A stretch of 38,683 nt of DNA, taken from the NCBI RefSeq assembly GCF_030238365.1, contig NZ_JASSOT010000074.1, forward strand, positions 1 through 38,683. The letters run 5' to 3'. Each line of letters opens with the position of its first letter. The first letter of the stretch is position 1. Under the pieces are notes generated by a model. The model was not told the DNA's origin. It did no database searches and saw only the letters and a program-made list of their open reading frames with translations. Origin of the DNA: Lelliottia wanjuensis (GTDB lineage Bacteria; Pseudomonadota; Gammaproteobacteria; Enterobacterales; Enterobacteriaceae). Made by a program: the position numbers and the translations under genes. Positions 10,810 through 22,100 of this stretch are shown here, in pieces.

Positions 10810-11445
10810 CTATTCCAGTTGCTGAAGTTCGCCCGACGGCGTGACGCGCCAGCGGTGCTGGCAGAAATAGAGCAGCGGGTTGTCCTGCTTGCTGTCGCTG
10901 TAGCCGCTGTAAAGACGCAGCGGCGTGCCGATTTTCTTCTCGAGCTGCACCACTTTCTCATGGCCCAGACAGCGCAGCGTCAGTACCCATCCGCCGTAAG
11001 CGCGCCCCATCTGGGTGGCAATCAGATTGACGCGCGGCAGCCAGGGGGTGTCGAAATAGACCTGCTCCACCAGCGGCTGCGGCGAGCCGGTAATCAGCCA
11101 GATATCGGCGTCGTTGGCGTTGAGATATTGCGTCAGACGATCCTGAACCACCGGAAACGCGGTGACATGTCCGCGAAACCAGTGGACGAAATCCTGCTGA
11201 AGCTGTTTTAGCCGCGCGTCGCTGTGACCAAAGGTGCAACCCCACAACAGCAGACTCATGGGCCAGCGCGCCGCGCGCCCTTTTACCAGCAGCGCAATCC
11301 CGATAATCGGCAGGAGTGGCAGCACGAGCAGTGCGTTCAGGGGCTGGCGACGCAACAGATAGCGCATAAATGTGCCAAACATATCCTGCTGATGTAGCGT
11401 TCCATCCAAATCGAAAAAGACAACGCGACGCTCGTGATTAACCAA
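10810..11445 (-). CDS. pgpC: Phosphatidylglycerophosphatase C (YfhB)
   Basis: The 211-residue protein is of the HAD phosphatase type. It has the nucleophile motif FFDLDGTLH (Asp12, Asp14), a hydrophobic membrane stretch (about 36-52, ALLVLPLLPIIGIALLV) and motif ITGSPQPL. In E. coli PgpC is one of three enzymes that dephosphorylate phosphatidylglycerol-phosphate to phosphatidylglycerol. The start is a TTG at 11445, only 3 bp past the murP stop, with GGAG overlapping the murP end. Length and alignment with E. coli YfhB support this start. It may be cotranscribed with murQP here. Confidence 0.93.
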   Translation of the reverse strand: MVNHERRVVFFDLDGTLHQQDMFGTFMRYLLRRQPLNALLVLPLLPIIGIALLVKGRAARWPMSLLLWGCTFGHSDARLKQLQQDFVHWFRGHVTAFPVVQDRLTQYLNANDADIWLITGSPQPLVEQVYFDTPWLPRVNLIATQMGRAYGGWVLTLRCLGHEKVVQLEKKIGTPLRLYSGYSDSKQDNPLLYFCQHRWRVTPSGELQQLE

Positions 11446-11448
11446 ACC

Positions 11449-12810
11449 TTACTCCTCTGGATCGTTGAACCCTAACAGCCAGGTCATCAGGAACCCGGCG
11501 ATGACTGCTACTAAACAGCCTAACAGATAGAGCATGACTTTTCCGGTCACGATGGTTAATGCCAGCGGTAAACCGGAGATCCCGAAGGTAATGACCGTCG
11601 CCACTTTCCAGTAGCTGATCAGCGCGCCACCCACTGCGCCACCGATACAGGCAGCAAGGAACGGCTTGCCGAGCGGCAGCGTGACGCCGAAAATCAGCGG
11701 CTCGCCGATGCCCAGCAACCCGACCGGCATCGCGCCTTTAATCACCTTTTTCAGACGTTCGTTGCGGGTTTTCATCAGAATGGCGACCGCAGCACCGACC
11801 TGCCCCATCCCCGCCATCGACAGGATTGGCAGCAGTGCGTTGTAGCCGTGGGCCTGGACCAGCTCAACGTGGATCGGCACCAGTCCCTGATGCAGACCGG
11901 TCAATACCAGCGGCAGGAAAGTGCCCGACAGCACGGCACCGACCAGCAGTCCGCCGCGATCGATAGCCATCGTCGCGCCGTGGTCAATCGCCTCGGAGAT
12001 CAGACCGCCCAGCGGCTGGAGCGCCACAATCGCGACCGTACCGGTGATAAGCGTGGTCAGCAGCGGGTTGAGGATCAGTTCGATCGAGCCCGGCAGCAGG
12101 TTGCGCAGCCGTTTTTCGATCCAGCACATCAGGGCCACCACCAGCAGCACTGCGATGACACCGCCGCGGCCTGGCTGGAGCGCCTCGCCAAACAGGGTGA
12201 TTTGCGCGAGCTGCGGGCTGGAGAGGATCCCCGCCATCACGCCGCCCATCGCCATCGAACCGCCGTAGACTTTCGCCGCGTTGACCCCCACCAGGATGTT
12301 CATGATGGCGAACACCGCGCTGCCGAAGATGCCCAGAATGCCGAGCATATTTGGATAGTGGGTCGCAAAATCCCCGACGATATCCGGGCGCTTGAGGATA
12401 TTAATGATCCCGGTAATCAGACCCGAGGCGATAAACGCCGGGATAAGGGGGATAAAGACGTTGGCCAGCTGGCGCAGCGCGTCGCTCATTGGGGCTTTGT
12501 ATTTGGCTTTGGCCTGCGCTTTGTTGCGATCGACATCGCTTAAAGCTGCAGCGCTTTCCCCGGTCATCAAGGCGCGCATCGCATCGACGACCTGCGCGGC
12601 TTTGCCCGGTCCGACGATCAGCTGGTGCTGTGCGCCCTGCTTCACGTAGCCGCTGACGCCGGAGAGCTTTTTCAGACGCGCCAGATCGAGCTGATCGTCG
12701 TCCTGAACTTCGACCCGCACGCGCGTCATGCAGTTTTCGAGACGGCGGATGTTTTTCTCTCCGCCAATCCCCTGCAGGATGTCGCTGGCGAGCGCTGCTG
12801 TTTTTTCCAT
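11449..12810 (-). CDS. murP: PTS sugar transporter EIIBC, MurP-like (N-acetylmuramic acid type)
   Basis: The 453-residue protein has an EIIB domain at the N-terminus (about 1-85, phosphorylated Cys27 in LENCMTRVRVEV), a short linker and a multi-spanning EIIC domain with the substrate motif GIGEPLIFGVTLP at 367-379. No EIIA domain is present, so it must borrow EIIA-Glc (Crr), as MurP does. It sits directly downstream of murQ, whose product acts on MurNAc-6-phosphate, which makes MurNAc the likely substrate. It is somewhat shorter than E. coli MurP (474 aa) and only moderately similar from memory. A related amino sugar or glycoside cannot be excluded. Confidence 0.8.
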   Translation of the reverse strand: MEKTAALASDILQGIGGEKNIRRLENCMTRVRVEVQDDDQLDLARLKKLSGVSGYVKQGAQHQLIVGPGKAAQVVDAMRALMTGESAAALSDVDRNKAQAKAKYKAPMSDALRQLANVFIPLIPAFIASGLITGIINILKRPDIVGDFATHYPNMLGILGIFGSAVFAIMNILVGVNAAKVYGGSMAMGGVMAGILSSPQLAQITLFGEALQPGRGGVIAVLLVVALMCWIEKRLRNLLPGSIELILNPLLTTLITGTVAIVALQPLGGLISEAIDHGATMAIDRGGLLVGAVLSGTFLPLVLTGLHQGLVPIHVELVQAHGYNALLPILSMAGMGQVGAAVAILMKTRNERLKKVIKGAMPVGLLGIGEPLIFGVTLPLGKPFLAACIGGAVGGALISYWKVATVITFGISGLPLALTIVTGKVMLYLLGCLVAVIAGFLMTWLLGFNDPEE

Positions 12811-12823
12811 ATACGCCTCAGTG

Positions 12824-13717
12824 TTAGTTTTGTAATGCCGCGCGCAAGAATCCCTGATGGGCTTCCAGTTTTGCTCGCGCCGCTGTGGCGTCCAATCCGC
12901 TCAAAATCATCAGAATGGCCGGTTTAACGTCGTGGTCGGTTTGCTGGAGAACGGCTTCCGCCTCTTCGCGGCTGGCTCCGGTGGCTTCAACGACCATGCG
13001 GCAGGCACGGTCCACCAGCTTGATGTTGGTGGCTTTCATGTCCACCATCAGGTTCTGATAGACCTTGCCGAATTTGACCATCGCGCCCGTGGAGATCATG
13101 TTCAGCACCAGTTTCTGCGCGGTGCCTGATTTCAGACGCGTGGAGCCGGTGAGGGCTTCCGGTCCGACGACCGGCGAAATAGCAATGGCCGCCACCTGAG
13201 CAATCGGTGAACCTGGATTACAGGAGATGGCCACCGTCGTGCAGCCCAACTGGTTCGCATACTCCAGGCCGCCGATGACATAAGGCGTGCGCCCGGAGGC
13301 CGCCAGGCCAACCACCAGATCGTTTTCGGTCAGGTTGATGGCGATAAGATCGTCGGCCCCCAGCTGTTTGTCATCCTCGGCCCCTTCAACCGCTTTAAGC
13401 AGCGCGCCAGGCCCCCCGGCAATCAGCCCGACCACCAGCCCGTGCGGCACGCCGAAGGTTGGCGGGCATTCAGAGGCGTCCAGCACGCCGAGACGTCCGC
13501 TGGTCCCCGCGCCCATGTAAATAATGCGTCCACCGGCTTTCAGGGCGGCGGCGGCGGCATCGACCGCTTTCGCCACCTCGGGCAATGTCTCTTTCACTGC
13601 CAGCGCGACCAGCGTATCCTGTTGATTAAAACGGTTAACAAGGTCGAGAGTGGAGAGCGCGTCGAGATCCATGGTTTGTGGATTACGGGTTTCGGAAACG
13701 AGTGAGCCAAGATTCAT
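12824..13717 (-). CDS. murQ: N-acetylmuramic acid 6-phosphate etherase
   Basis: The 297-residue SIS-domain enzyme removes the lactyl ether from MurNAc-6-P, giving GlcNAc-6-P and D-lactate. The phosphosugar-binding loop [19 protein letters not shown] (68-86) and the catalytic acids corresponding to Glu83 and Glu114 are present. The second signature, [16 protein letters not shown], is intact, followed by a C-terminal UBA-like helical end. The ATG at 13717 has GAGG upstream. It is the first gene of murQ-murP, with 13 bp between the two, and is divergent from yfhH. From memory it is clearly more distant from E. coli MurQ than its neighbours are from theirs, suggesting a separate MurQ lineage. Confidence 0.93.
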   Translation of the reverse strand: MNLGSLVSETRNPQTMDLDALSTLDLVNRFNQQDTLVALAVKETLPEVAKAVDAAAAALKAGGRIIYMGAGTSGRLGVLDASECPPTFGVPHGLVVGLIAGGPGALLKAVEGAEDDKQLGADDLIAINLTENDLVVGLAASGRTPYVIGGLEYANQLGCTTVAISCNPGSPIAQVAAIAISPVVGPEALTGSTRLKSGTAQKLVLNMISTGAMVKFGKVYQNLMVDMKATNIKLVDRACRMVVEATGASREEAEAVLQQTDHDVKPAILMILSGLDATAARAKLEAHQGFLRAALQN

Positions 13718-13731
13718 CTTTTGTACCTCAG

Positions 13732-13744
13732 GAATTTTTAATTC
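13732..13744. promoter_or_regulatory. Candidate YfhH operator 1
   Basis: GAATTTTTAATTC has the form GAAT-N5-ATTC. It lies 15 bp upstream of the murQ start. A second dyad of the same form is found 33 bp away (centre to centre). Assignment to YfhH is inferred from position. Confidence 0.5.
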
Positions 13745-13757
13745 ATATTAACCGTAC

Positions 13758-13763
13758 TATAAT
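13758..13763 (+). promoter_or_regulatory. Putative -10 element between murQ and yfhH
   Basis: TATAAT on the plus strand could serve yfhH. The reverse strand at 13756-13761 reads TATAGT and could serve murQ, so two face-to-face promoters may overlap between the two dyads. No clear -35 is seen for either. Confidence 0.4.
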
Positions 13764-13764
13764 G

Positions 13765-13777
13765 GAATATAAAATTC
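13765..13777. promoter_or_regulatory. Candidate YfhH operator 2
   Basis: GAATATAAAATTC repeats the GAAT-N5-ATTC form, and flanking bases (G before, AT after) are shared with operator 1. The 33-bp spacing is about three DNA turns, so two bound dimers would lie on the same face. Confidence 0.5.
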
Positions 13778-13833
13778 ATTCAGGCGAGCAAAACTCTGTT
13801 TTGCAGCAGCAATCACATTTCGCCAGGAGGCGT

Positions 13834-14682
13834 ATGAACTGTTTAATTCGTATTCGCCAGCGTTACGCGGGCTTTGCCCAGAGCGATAAAAAACTGGCGG
13901 ACTTCCTGCTGGCGCAGCCCGATCGTGCGCGTCATCTGAGTTCTCAGCAGTTGGCCAGCGAGGCCGGTGTGAGTCAGTCGAGCGTGGTAAAGTTCGCCCA
14001 AAAGATTGGTTTTAAAGGTTTTCCCGCGCTGAAGCTGGCGATCAGCGAAGCGCTGGTCAACAACCCTAATCCGCAGTCTATGCCGCTGCACAACCAAATC
14101 CGCGGCGACGATCCGATGCGTCTGGTCGGCGAAAAACTGATCAAAGAAAACGTCACGGCGATGCACGCTACGCTGGATGTGAACAGTGAAGAGAAATTGC
14201 TGGAGAGCGTGGGGATGCTGCGCGCCGCGCGGCGCATCATTTTGACCGGCATTGGTGCGTCCGGGCTGGTGGCGCGTAACTTTGGCTGGAAGCTGACCAA
14301 AATCGGCTATAACGCGGTGGTTGAACAGGACATGCACGCCCTGCTCTCTACCGTGCAGGCGATGACGCCTGACGACCTGCTGTTAGCCATCTCCTACTCA
14401 GGGGAGCGTCGCGAGATCAATCTGGCGTCCGACGAGGCGCTGCGCGTTGGGGGGAAAATCCTCGCCATTACCGGCTTTACGCCGAATGCGCTGCAGCAAC
14501 GGGCTACGCGATGCCTGTACACCATCGCCGAGGAGCAGGCCACCCGCAGCGCGGCCATTTCCTCCACCAGCGCGCAGATGATGCTGACGGATTTGCTGTT
14601 TGTGGCGCTGGTCCAGCAGGATCTTGAGCATGCGCCAGAGCGCATTCGTCACAGTGAAGAGCTGGTAAAAAAACTGGTCTGA
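13834..14682 (+). CDS. yfhH: RpiR-family transcriptional regulator YfhH
   Basis: The 282-residue protein has an N-terminal HTH_6 domain (about 1-77, containing SQQLASEAGVSQSSVVKFAQK) and a C-terminal SIS phosphosugar-binding domain (about 125-260, ILTGIGASGLVARNFGWKL and LLLAISYSGERREI). It aligns throughout with E. coli YfhH as I recall it rather than with MurR. The start ATG at 13834 follows AGGAGG by 3 bases. An in-frame upstream extension lacks a ribosome site. Being divergent from murQ-murP, it is likely to control them in response to an amino-sugar phosphate such as MurNAc-6-P. In K-12 the gene stands without these partners. Confidence 0.92.
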   Translation: MNCLIRIRQRYAGFAQSDKKLADFLLAQPDRARHLSSQQLASEAGVSQSSVVKFAQKIGFKGFPALKLAISEALVNNPNPQSMPLHNQIRGDDPMRLVGEKLIKENVTAMHATLDVNSEEKLLESVGMLRAARRIILTGIGASGLVARNFGWKLTKIGYNAVVEQDMHALLSTVQAMTPDDLLLAISYSGERREINLASDEALRVGGKILAITGFTPNALQQRATRCLYTIAEEQATRSAAISSTSAQMMLTDLLFVALVQQDLEHAPERIRHSEELVKKLV

Positions 14683-14693
14683 ACAGGGAATGA

Positions 14694-15375
<682 letters not shown>

Positions 15376-15376
<1 letters not shown>

Positions 15377-16107
15377 TACTGACGCGCTTCCAGCATCAGG
15401 CGTTTCATTTCGGCAACGGCCTCTTTCAGACCGCTCATCACTGCGCGCCCGATAATTGCATGGCCGATATTCAGCTCGTGCATTTCCGGAATTTCAGCGA
15501 TCGCTTTGACGTTGTGATAGGTCAGACCGTGACCGGCGTTGACCTTCAGACCGAGGCTCGCCGCGTAGGTGGCCGCTTTGGCAATGCGTTCGAGCTCTTT
15601 GGCCTGGGTAGCTTCATCTTTCGCGTCCGCGTAACAGCCGGTGTGAATTTCGATATACGGCGCACCGACGTCGGCCGCGGCTTTGATCTGCTCGAAATCG
15701 GCGTCAATAAACAGGGAGACCAGGATACCCGCATCGGCGAGGCGTTTGCAGGCATCGGTCATTTTGTCACGCTGACCGGCAACATCCAGCCCGCCTTCGG
15801 TGGTCACTTCCTGACGTTTCTCTGGCACCAGGCAGCAGAAATGCGGCTGGGTTTCGCAGGCGATCGCCAGCATCTCTTCCGTCACCGCCATCTCCAGATT
15901 CATACGCGTATCCAGCGTCTGGCGCAGGATACGAACGTCGCGATCGGTGATGTGGCGGCGGTCTTCACGCAGATGAACGGTAATGCCGTCAGCGCCAGCC
16001 TGCTCGGCGATAAATGCCGCCTGAACCGGATCAGGATAAGCAGTGCCTCGCGCGTTACGCAGCGTGGCAATGTGATCGATGTTGACGCCTAACAGTAATT
16101 CAGCCAT
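15376..16107 (-). CDS. pdxJ: Pyridoxine 5'-phosphate synthase
   Basis: The 243-residue TIM barrel condenses 3-amino-2-oxopropyl phosphate with 1-deoxyxylulose-5-phosphate to give pyridoxine 5'-phosphate. The start [20 protein letters not shown] contains the His that acts near the active site. [22 protein letters not shown] and [12 protein letters not shown] are intact. I chose the ATG at 16107 (GAGGA upstream) because it gives the E. coli length. An upstream in-frame ATG at 16128 lacks support. It is coupled to acpS by a 1-bp overlap. Confidence 0.97.
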
Positions 16108-16134
16108 GACAATCCTCGGTTTTCTCATTGTTCG

Positions 16135-16845
16135 TTAACGCTTTGGCACAAACTGCCTGAATAATTCGCGACTCTTTAAAGGCTTACCACCAAGATACGG
16201 CTTGAGGGCAATTCGGGTAAAGCGTTTTGCCGCGCGTAAGGTATCCTGGTCAGGAAATTCTCGTTCATACAGCGCCCTGAGATGCCGCCCGGTGAACGTC
16301 GTGTTATCAATCACCACGCTGGCAATAAATCCCTTCTCTTCCCGATAGCGGTAGGTCATGGCGTCATCCACGGATTCGCCGCTCCCCGCGCAATGGAGAA
16401 AATCCACGCCATAGCCAAGATGGCCGAGCAGCGCCAGCTCGAAGCGACGTAATGCGGGTTCGGGCGTGCCCGTTGCGCCAGCCAGCGCCTGGATGCAGTG
16501 GAGATAATCGAAAAAGAGTTCAGAGAAGCGGGTTTCGTGTTCAAGAACACGGGAGATGAGTTCGTTGACGTACAGACCGCTATAGAGCGTGACACCCGAC
16601 AGAGGAAGCGCCAGGGAGACGGCTTCGGCACTGCGCAGGGTTTTGACTTCACCGCGTCCACCGAAGCGAACCAGCAGCGGGGTGAAGGGTTGTAATGCCC
16701 CCTTCAGGTTAGAGCGTTTGGAGCGTGCGCCTTTTGCGACAAGGCGCACGCGACCCGATTCTTCCGTGAAGACGTCCAGCATCAGGCTGGTTTCGCTCCA
16801 CGGACGGCTGTGCAAGACGAATGCGCGCTGCCAGCCTTCAGTCAT
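16135..16845 (-). CDS. recO: DNA repair protein RecO
   Basis: The 236-residue protein has an N-terminal OB fold (about 1-80, with [16 protein letters not shown]) followed by a helical domain. It anneals SSB-coated strands and, with RecR, loads RecA at gaps. The start [12 protein letters not shown] corresponds to E. coli [11 protein letters not shown]. It ends at FVPKR, about seven residues earlier than E. coli RecO (242 aa), whose end I recall as MPKRTVKTHYE. It lies 10 bp after era and is cotranscribed in the rnc-era-recO-pdxJ-acpS series. Confidence 0.96.
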   Translation of the reverse strand: MTEGWQRAFVLHSRPWSETSLMLDVFTEESGRVRLVAKGARSKRSNLKGALQPFTPLLVRFGGRGEVKTLRSAEAVSLALPLSGVTLYSGLYVNELISRVLEHETRFSELFFDYLHCIQALAGATGTPEPALRRFELALLGHLGYGVDFLHCAGSGESVDDAMTYRYREEKGFIASVVIDNTTFTGRHLRALYEREFPDQDTLRAAKRFTRIALKPYLGGKPLKSRELFRQFVPKR

Positions 16846-16855
16846 GTTCGTTGTC

Positions 16856-18558
<1,703 letters not shown>

Positions 18559-18566
18559 CTATACAC

Positions 18567-18585
18567 AACGACAGGGTATGTCGTT
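18567..18585 (-). other. Second small stem-loop in the lepB-rnc gap
   Basis: AACGACA and TGTCGTT form a 7-bp stem with a 5-base loop. Its role is unknown. It could be another part of the rnc leader structure. Confidence 0.4.
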
Positions 18586-18614
18586 AGCCAGGAGAGATTA
18601 TCTCTTAAATAATT

Positions 18615-18644
18615 CACGTAACCCTCATTTAAGAGGGTTACGTG
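18615..18644 (-). terminator. Stem-loop just after lepB (partial terminator or processing site)
   Basis: CACGTAACCCTC pairs perfectly with GAGGGTTACGTG over 12 bp around a 6-base loop, 15 bp after the lepB stop. The following bases are AT-rich but lack a good U run, so attenuation or mRNA stabilisation is as likely as full termination. Confidence 0.55.
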
Positions 18645-18659
18645 TGCAAATATCAGGAA

Positions 18660-19622
18660 TTAATGGATTGCGCCGATGCGATTCAGACGAACGCCAGTCG
18701 GCCACTCCCCTTCCTGCTTCTCGAAGCTCATCCAGATTGCGGTCGCTTTACCGACCAGATTGGCTTCCGGAACAAAGCCCCAGTAACGGCTGTCCGCGGA
18801 GTTATCGCGGTTATCACCCATCATGAAGTAATGTCCTGGCGGAACAATCCAGGTGGCAAGCTGCTGGCCTGGCTGCTGGTAGTACATACCCAGCTGATCC
18901 TGCGCGATCGGTACCGTCAAAATACGGTGCGTCACGTCGCCCAGGGTCTCTTTACGCTCAACCAGACGGATCCCGTTCTCTTTGGTTTCGCCTTTCGGCA
19001 GCTGGAAGAAACCGCTGGTCGCTTCCCCGCCGTTACGACGGGCAAAGGTCTGCACGAAGTCGCTTGGCTCAACGTTGGAGTAGGTGATCGGCAGCGCGTT
19101 TTCACACGCCGTACCGGAGCTACAGCCAGGCTGAACGGTCACTTCTTTCGCCACAGGATCGTAGTTCACTTTGTCGCCCGGCAAGCCGACGGCACGTTTG
19201 ATGTAATCCAGACGCGGATCTTCCGGGTATTTGAAGACCACGATATCGCCGCGTTTAGGATGGCCGGTTTCGATGAGCGTTTTCTGGTAGATCGGATCTT
19301 TAATGCCGTAGGCAAATTTCTCGACCAGAATAAAATCGCCAATCAGAAGCGTTGGCATCATCGAACCGGACGGGATCTGGAAAGGTTCATAGATAAATGA
19401 ACGCACCACCAGAACAATCGCCAGCACCGGGAAGACGGAAGCACCGGTTTCCAGCCAGCCCGGTTTCGGGCCGACTTTCTTCAGGGTTTTCGCATCCAGC
19501 TGTTCACCCGTCACAGACTGACGTTCGCGACGTTTCGGGGCAAAGATAAACTTATCCAGACACCACAACAGCCCCGTCACCAGGGTCGCAATGACCAGGA
19601 TCAGGGCAAACATGTTCGCCAT
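18660..19622 (-). CDS. lepB: Signal peptidase I
   Basis: The 320-residue inner-membrane protease removes signal peptides from exported proteins. It has a first membrane segment at about 4-22, a cytoplasmic loop rich in basic residues (29-57) and a second segment at about 59-77. The periplasmic catalytic domain has Ser87 (PSGSMMPTL) and Lys142 (YIKRAVGLPGD), four residues earlier than E. coli Ser91 and Lys146, in line with the shorter protein. The box MGDNRDNSADSRYWG is present. It follows lepA by 16 bp. Confidence 0.98.
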   Translation of the reverse strand: MANMFALILVIATLVTGLLWCLDKFIFAPKRRERQSVTGEQLDAKTLKKVGPKPGWLETGASVFPVLAIVLVVRSFIYEPFQIPSGSMMPTLLIGDFILVEKFAYGIKDPIYQKTLIETGHPKRGDIVVFKYPEDPRLDYIKRAVGLPGDKVNYDPVAKEVTVQPGCSSGTACENALPITYSNVEPSDFVQTFARRNGGEATSGFFQLPKGETKENGIRLVERKETLGDVTHRILTVPIAQDQLGMYYQQPGQQLATWIVPPGHYFMMGDNRDNSADSRYWGFVPEANLVGKATAIWMSFEKQEGEWPTGVRLNRIGAIH

Positions 19623-19638
19623 GCCAACTCCTTAAGGA

Positions 19639-21438
19639 TTATTTTCCGTCTTTGCCCACGTGCAGAATGGCCAGGAACGCTTCCTGCGGCAGTTCGACGT
19701 TACCGACCTGCTTCATACGTTTCTTACCATCTTTCTGTTTCTGCAACAGTTTCTTCTTACGGCTGACGTCACCGCCGTAGCATTTCGCCAGGACGTTTTT
19801 ACGCAGCTGTTTCACCGTTGAGCGGGCAATAATGTGGTTGCCAATGGCAGCCTGGATCGCGATATCAAATTGCTGACGCGGGATCAGCTCTTTCATCTTC
19901 TCGACCAGTTCGCGGCCACGGTACGGGGCGTTATCGTTGTGGGTGATCAGCGCCAGCGCATCCACGCGATCGCCGTTGATCAGCACATCCACACGCACCA
20001 TGTTGGACGCCTGGAAACGTTTGAAGTTGTAGTCCAGTGACGCATAGCCACGAGAGGTAGACTTCAGACGGTCGAAGAAGTCGAGCACCACTTCCGCCAT
20101 CGGGATTTCATAGGTCAGCGCCACCTGGTTACCGTGGTAAACCATGTTGGTCTGCACGCCACGCTTCTCGATACAGAGCGTAATGACGTTACCGAGGAAC
20201 TCCTGCGGCAGCAGCATGTGACATTCCGCGATTGGCTCACGCAGCTCTTCGATGTTGTTCAGTGGCGGCAGCTTGGACGGGCTGTCGACATAGATAACCT
20301 CTTTGCTGGTGGTCTGAACTTCATACACGACGGTCGGTGCCGTGGTGATCAGATCCAGATCGTATTCGCGCTCCAGACGTTCCTGAATGATCTCCATGTG
20401 CAGCAGACCCAGGAAGCCACAGCGGAAGCCGAAGCCCAGCGCGGTAGAGCTTTCTGGTTCATAGAACAGGGAAGCATCGTTCAGACTCAGCTTGCCAAGC
20501 GCGTCACGGAAGTTTTCATAATCGTCAGAGCTGACCGGGAACAGACCCGCATAAACCTGTGGCTTCACTTTTTTGAAGCCCGGGAGCGCTTTGTCTGCCG
20601 GATTACGTGCCTGAGTCAGGGTATCGCCCACTGGCGCGCCCAGAATGTCTTTGATCGCACATACCAGCCAGCCTACTTCGCCGCATTTCAGTTCGGTACG
20701 GTCAACCTGTTTCGGCGTGAAGATGCCCAGACGGTCAGCGTTGTACACCTGACCGGTGCTCATCACTTTGATTTTGTCGCCTTTACGCATGGTGCCGTTT
20801 TTAATACGGACCAGGGAGACAACGCCAAGGTAGTTATCGAACCAGGAGTCGATGATCAGTGCCTGCAGCGGCGCATCTGCGTCACCTTCTGGTGCCGGGA
20901 TATCACGCACCAGGCGTTCCAGCACATCAGGTACACCGACACCGGTTTTCGCGGAGCAGCGCACGGCATCAGCGGCATCAATGCCGACGATGTCTTCAAT
21001 CTCTTCCGCTACGCGCTCAGGATCGGCGGCTGGCAGGTCGATTTTGTTCAGAACCGGCACCACTTCGAGATCCATTTCCATCGCGGTGTAGCAGTTCGCC
21101 AGGGTCTGAGCTTCTACGCCCTGCCCGGCATCGACCACCAGCAGCGCGCCTTCGCAGGCCGCCAGCGAACGAGAAACTTCATAGGAGAAGTCAACGTGGC
21201 CTGGGGTGTCGATGAAATTCAGTTGATAGGTTTCACCATCAAGGGCTTTGTAGTCGAGCGTCACGCTCTGCGCTTTGATGGTAATACCACGTTCGCGTTC
21301 CAGGTCCATGGAGTCCAGTACCTGGGCTTCCATTTCACGATCAGACAGGCCACCGCAAATCTGGATAATACGGTCAGACAGCGTCGACTTACCGTGGTCA
21401 ATGTGAGCAATGATCGAAAAGTTACGTATGTTCTTCAT
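19639..21438 (-). CDS. lepA: Elongation factor 4 (LepA)
   Basis: The 599-residue translational GTPase equals the E. coli length. It has a P-loop AHIDHGKS at 11-18, a switch II region [12 protein letters not shown] and SAKTG, then domains II, III and V and the LepA-specific C-terminal domain ending with [16 protein letters not shown]. It acts on the ribosome, with roles in elongation and 30S biogenesis proposed in the literature. It heads the lepA-lepB-rnc-era-recO-pdxJ-acpS series. The promoter must lie in the 21439-21605 gap, where I cannot place it securely. Confidence 0.99.
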   Translation of the reverse strand: MKNIRNFSIIAHIDHGKSTLSDRIIQICGGLSDREMEAQVLDSMDLERERGITIKAQSVTLDYKALDGETYQLNFIDTPGHVDFSYEVSRSLAACEGALLVVDAGQGVEAQTLANCYTAMEMDLEVVPVLNKIDLPAADPERVAEEIEDIVGIDAADAVRCSAKTGVGVPDVLERLVRDIPAPEGDADAPLQALIIDSWFDNYLGVVSLVRIKNGTMRKGDKIKVMSTGQVYNADRLGIFTPKQVDRTELKCGEVGWLVCAIKDILGAPVGDTLTQARNPADKALPGFKKVKPQVYAGLFPVSSDDYENFRDALGKLSLNDASLFYEPESSTALGFGFRCGFLGLLHMEIIQERLEREYDLDLITTAPTVVYEVQTTSKEVIYVDSPSKLPPLNNIEELREPIAECHMLLPQEFLGNVITLCIEKRGVQTNMVYHGNQVALTYEIPMAEVVLDFFDRLKSTSRGYASLDYNFKRFQASNMVRVDVLINGDRVDALALITHNDNAPYRGRELVEKMKELIPRQQFDIAIQAAIGNHIIARSTVKQLRKNVLAKCYGGDVSRKKKLLQKQKDGKKRMKQVGNVELPQEAFLAILHVGKDGK

Positions 21439-21605
21439 ATAGTTAAATAATTATGCCTTACGAATTCCTGGAGGCCGCTGTTCTTAGCCTGACGTTTTTC
21501 AGTGCGAAAACGCAGCATTCTACACTACATCTTCGTCACCAGGAAATGCTCTTCAAGCCAAGCATAGCGTCAAGGAAGGACGTTTTCTTTTCAGGGATGT
21601 AAATA

Positions 21606-21634
21606 AAGATAAAGCCCGATGAATTACCGGGCTT
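21606..21634 (-). terminator. Terminator of the rpoE-rseABC operon
   Basis: AAGCCCG (21612-21618) pairs with CGGGCTT (21628-21634) and a T-rich tail follows on the minus strand. The rseC stop codon (21624-21626) lies in the loop, so the terminator overlaps the coding end. Confidence 0.75.
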
Positions 21635-22100
21635 CTGAAGAGAGCGTTTCAACACGAAGCATGTCCGGCGGGAGCCCCACGCTGAGGATAATGGGCTGCC
21701 AGGCTTCTTTCTGTGCGAGCTTCTGAGAAAAGCCGCGCGCCAGCATAAAACCGCCCACGCCACCGAGTGCTCCGCCGCTCATCGCCGCGAGATCGGTGCC
21801 AAACAGCATCTGGAAAATTCCGGCTACCACAAACAAGCCCACCAGCGGCGAGAGATACACCAGCATCGCGGAACCTAACAGGCTGCCTTCGGCAATGCCC
21901 AGCTCGACCTTTTGACCGACGGTCAACGGCTGTTCGCTCGGCACAGAGATCGTGTGCGATGTTTGCGGCCCTAACTTATTAAGCACGCGGCTGCCGCACC
22001 CCGCACGGGAAGCGCAGCTGTTGCATGACGCTTTCACGTCACAGCTCACCAGCGCGACGCCATTTTGCCATGAGACCACGGTGGCCCATTCTTTAATCAT
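21624..22100 (-). CDS. rseC: SoxR-reducing system / sigma-E factor regulatory protein RseC
   Basis: The 158-residue inner-membrane protein has Cys20, Cys26, Cys29 and Cys35 in an N-terminal cytoplasmic part, which may hold a metal or Fe-S centre, and two membrane helices at about 74-96 and 103-122. RseC takes part in reducing SoxR together with the Rsx complex and has a weak effect on sigma-E. It overlaps rseB by 4 bp (ATGA) and is the last gene of the operon. Confidence 0.95.
   Translation of the reverse strand: MIKEWATVVSWQNGVALVSCDVKASCNSCASRAGCGSRVLNKLGPQTSHTISVPSEQPLTVGQKVELGIAEGSLLGSAMLVYLSPLVGLFVVAGIFQMLFGTDLAAMSGGALGGVGGFMLARGFSQKLAQKEAWQPIILSVGLPPDMLRVETLSSEAR

Noticed and set aside
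13800..13822. Possible CRP site before yfhH (...TCACA)
   Set aside because: Only one half-site matches, and the other arm differs at most positions.
13678..13833. N-terminal extension of yfhH starting at 13678
   Set aside because: It runs through the promoter/operator region and overlaps murQ. The ATG at 13834 has a strong AGGAGG and matches the family start.
20134..21450. Long open frame (438 codons) opposite lepA
   Set aside because: Antisense to a conserved essential gene, with no ribosome site and a composition expected from the third codon position of lepA. A shadow frame.
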